Assembly: GCF_041740695.1 (NCBI RefSeq)
Contig: NZ_JBGSLK010000018.1
Span: 56,251 to 120,250, forward strand
DNA: 64,000 nucleotides
Direction of reading: 5' to 3'
Source: Haliscomenobacter sp041740695
Lineage (GTDB): Bacteria > Bacteroidota > Bacteroidia > Chitinophagales > Saprospiraceae
Made by a program: the position numbers and the translations under genes. Positions 62,141-64,000 of the stretch are shown in pieces (position 1 is the stretch's first letter; every line of letters starts with the position of its first letter). The notes under the pieces were generated by a model. That model saw only the letters and a program-made list of their open reading frames with translations. It was not told where the DNA came from and did not search any database.

Positions 62141-62469
62141 CTTTTCTTCGATCAAAAATAGAACAGGTGATGAAGGCCTATTTGGAGGAATTGAACCAAT
62201 CAAGTAATGAAACAATCCGCTTTGAATCCGTAATTGATCCGAATGGTCAACATTTTCAAATTATAGCCCTTGGTTGGGAAAATGAAAAAAGAGTATTTAA
62301 TCTACTTTTCCACCTGGATATCATTGATGGAAAAATATGGGTACAGGAAGATAAAATGGAAAATAGTATCGCCGAACTGCTCGTAGAACACGGAGTATCA
62401 AAAAAAGATATTGTGCTCGCTTATTTCCCTGAATATCACCGTCAGTTTACAGAATATGCTGTCGATTGA
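62128..62469 (+). CDS. xisI: XisI family protein
   Basis: A 113-residue XisI protein overlapping the end of xisH by 13 bases, the regular arrangement of the pair. Signatures are the N-terminal helix KIEQVMKAYLEEL, then HFQIIALGWENEKRVFNLLFHLDIIDGKIWVQED and the closing GVSKKDIVLAYFPEYHRQFTEYAV. Function is unknown; fixed pairing with a nuclease-like XisH suggests a complex or neutralising partner. Confidence 0.92.
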   Translation: MERVAFLRSKIEQVMKAYLEELNQSSNETIRFESVIDPNGQHFQIIALGWENEKRVFNLLFHLDIIDGKIWVQEDKMENSIAELLVEHGVSKKDIVLAYFPEYHRQFTEYAVD

Positions 62470-62493
62470 GCAAAAGCTGAGAGAAAGTAAAAC

Positions 62494-62524
62494 ATTGTTT
62501 ATGTCTGGGTTTTCTCTATTTTTG
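62494..62524 (+). promoter_or_regulatory. Promoter of purD
   Basis: ATTG (62494-62497), 19 bases, then TATTTTTG (62517-62524) matches the Bacteroidota TTTG-N19-TAnnTTTG promoter with one mismatch in the -33 box. The purD ATG follows 20 bases later. Confidence 0.7.
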
Positions 62525-62544
62525 CGGCCAAAATCAGAGAGACC

Positions 62545-63810
62545 ATGAAAATTCTATTGCTGGGAAGTGGAGGTAGAGAGCATGCATTGGCCTGGAAACT
62601 GCGGCAAAGCCCTCTTTGTAGAGCCCTCTGGATTGCGCCAGGCAATGCTGGGACTGCTGAGCTGGGCACCAATGTGAGCCTTGATCCGAATGATTTTCCA
62701 GCAGTCGCTGCATTGGTCCAACAAGAAGGAATTGACATGCTGGTCGTTGGGCCAGAGGAACCTTTGGTGCGTGGTATTTACGATTATTTCCAAAGTCATT
62801 TTCCCCATTTGCCCGTGATTGGTCCTTCGCAAGTTGGTGCCCAACTGGAGGGTAGCAAAGCTTTTGCCAAAGAATTTATGCTCGAAATGGGTATACCCAC
62901 CGCAGCCTACCGCGAATTCACGGCGGCGACCTTACAAGAAGGATTGGATTATATTTTGACCCAAACCCCACCAATTGTGCTCAAAGCAGATGGTTTGGCT
63001 GCTGGCAAAGGGGTGGTCATTCTGGAGGATCTACAAGCAGCTCAGGAAGAATTGCGCGAGATGTTGAGTGGAAAATTTGGCGCAGCCAGTGCCAAGGTGG
63101 TCATTGAGCAATTCCTCTCCGGCATCGAATTTTCAGTTTTTGCTTTGACAGATGGCAAAGAGTATCTCATCTTGCCCGAAGCTAAGGATTACAAACGGAT
63201 TGGAGAAGGGGATACAGGGTTGAATACTGGCGGGATGGGTGCCGTTTCTCCAGTGCCTTTCGTGGATGAAGTTTTGATGCAAAAAGTAGAAACCAGCATC
63301 ATCCGCCCCACCATTGATGGCTTGGCCAAACGTGGCATTGTATACAAAGGTTTTGTCTTTTTTGGTTTGATCAAAGTAGGCAATGAGCCTTACGTGATCG
63401 AATACAATTGCCGAATGGGCGACCCGGAAACCGAAGTGGTGATGCCCCGTTTGCAAAATGATTTAGTGAGCCTTTTCATCGCGACAGAGGAAGGAACTTT
63501 GAATCAGCAAAAAATTGTCATGGATCCGCGCTCAGCAGCTACGGTGATTTTGGTATCCGGGGGCTACCCTGGGGATTACGAAAAAGGTAAAGTCATCAGT
63601 GGTTTGGAGCGTGTGGAAGGCAGTATGGTTTTCCAAGCTGGGACCAAGATGGTCGATTCAGAAGTAGTCACCAATGGTGGTCGTGTCATTGCACTGACTT
63701 CTTATGGCGACAATTTTGATGAGGCCTTGGTGTTTTCCAACCGCAATGCGGAGGTGATCAAGTTTGAGGGGAAATATTATCGACGTGATATTGGGTTTGA
63801 TTTGCATTGA
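62545..63810 (+). CDS. purD: Phosphoribosylamine-glycine ligase (GAR synthetase)
   Basis: A 421-residue ATP-grasp enzyme joining glycine to phosphoribosylamine in purine synthesis. Full length and intact: MKILLLGSGGREHALAWKL at the N-terminus, VVGPEEPL, the ATP-binding LKADGLAAGKGVVI, NTGGMGAVSP, and the catalytic EYNCRMGDPETEVVMPRL. It has its own promoter and is the only purine gene here. A group II intron lies ~55 bp behind its stop codon on the opposite strand. Confidence 0.97.
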   Translation: MKILLLGSGGREHALAWKLRQSPLCRALWIAPGNAGTAELGTNVSLDPNDFPAVAALVQQEGIDMLVVGPEEPLVRGIYDYFQSHFPHLPVIGPSQVGAQLEGSKAFAKEFMLEMGIPTAAYREFTAATLQEGLDYILTQTPPIVLKADGLAAGKGVVILEDLQAAQEELREMLSGKFGAASAKVVIEQFLSGIEFSVFALTDGKEYLILPEAKDYKRIGEGDTGLNTGGMGAVSPVPFVDEVLMQKVETSIIRPTIDGLAKRGIVYKGFVFFGLIKVGNEPYVIEYNCRMGDPETEVVMPRLQNDLVSLFIATEEGTLNQQKIVMDPRSAATVILVSGGYPGDYEKGKVISGLERVEGSMVFQAGTKMVDSEVVTNGGRVIALTSYGDNFDEALVFSNRNAEVIKFEGKYYRRDIGFDLH

Positions 63811-63866
63811 AGTAGATCAACACCACATAGGAACTAATCTTACTGTCAAAGCGACATTTATTTTCA

Positions 63867-64000
63867 GTAGAGTAGAGAGAAGCGGCGCCGCCGCTTCTCC
63901 CCCTCGTCAAACCGTACGTGCGGTTTTCCCGCATACGGCTTTCCTATGATCTTCGTCATCAGCTTTCACAGGCGAACACCTCTGCCAGTGTATTTTGTCG
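63867..64000 (-). mobile_element. 3' end of a group II intron (domains V and VI)
   Basis: Read on the minus strand, AGCCGTATGCGGGAAAACCG followed by CACGTACGGTTT (63909-63940) is a canonical domain V: the AGC catalytic triad, two stems and a GAAA-type loop. Downstream, a perfect 10-bp stem with 3-base loop (63877-63899) is domain VI, and the intron should end near CTCTAC at about 63867. The 5' parts and any reverse transcriptase lie beyond the window; the 60 bases before domain V may include the end of that gene. It is inserted between purD and whatever lies to the right. Confidence 0.85.

Noticed and set aside
1..64000. tRNA, rRNA and known riboswitch genes
   Set aside because: I looked for cloverleaf signatures, GGTTCGAATCC-type T arms and conserved rRNA blocks and saw none; a covariance-model scan would be needed to exclude small RNAs.

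Overview
The window reads as chromosomal DNA of a Bacteroidota bacterium, most likely of the Saprospiraceae (Haliscomenobacter/Lewinella-like). The reasons are the SprA translocon of the type IX secretion system (T9SS), a PorE-like TPR/propeller/CRD/OmpA protein, SprB-type adhesin repeats, DUF5777, DUF6702 and Haem_bd proteins, a CzcA-TolC fusion, and Bacteroidota promoters of the TTTG-N19/20-TAnnTTTG type. The genus is an inference; no rRNA gene is present to fix it.

Layout. 1-10.5 kb (minus): an exported protein cut by the left edge and, upstream of it, a giant (~2970 aa) SprB-repeat surface protein. 11-20 kb (minus): an M16 peptidase, the PorE-like protein, a D-aminoacylase-type amidohydrolase and a TonB-dependent receptor behind a DtxR/MntR-like operator. 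20.3-25.1 kb (plus): a Gfo/Idh/MocA oxidoreductase, then a rhamnose unit (GH106 alpha-L-rhamnosidase plus rhamnose mutarotase). 25.2-32 kb: a NodB-like protein (minus), an outer-membrane protein, a CocE/NonD hydrolase, an AT-rich patch with an unknown protein and a VapBC-like pair, and a class IV aminotransferase (minus). 32.3-36.6 kb (plus): an EF-G-like GTPase, a lipoprotein glutathione peroxidase, DUF6702 and DUF2202 proteins. 36.7-43.3 kb (plus): a metal-efflux operon (His-rich exported protein, CzcA-TolC fusion, adaptor lipoprotein, haem-binding protein). 43.3-46.05 kb: a cytochrome c/YceI/DUF5777 cassette flanked by inverted copies of one repeat. 46.1-51.4 kb (minus): an M43 metalloprotease, TPM-TPM-LemA, MeaB and a PaaG-like isomerase. 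51.6-53.3 kb (plus): cysE-cysM. 53.4-61.6 kb (minus): sprA and ruvA. 61.7-63.8 kb (plus): a XisH/XisI pair and purD. 63.87-64 kb (minus): domains V-VI of a group II intron that continues past the window.

The most unusual large-scale signal is a set of long intergenic inverted repeats. At least ten loci carry arms of about 14-43 bp. The arm sequence differs between loci, but the two arms of a locus match closely, and many arms are built from short tandem units such as AAAAGTG, GGTTGAG or GGTTCCA. Most sit right behind stop codons, and several stop codons or C-terminal codons lie inside an arm. The second notable structure is the cytochrome/YceI/DUF5777 cassette with inverted flanking repeats, one copy of which holds a nested palindromic insertion. 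No tRNA, rRNA, CRISPR array or intact insertion sequence was seen.
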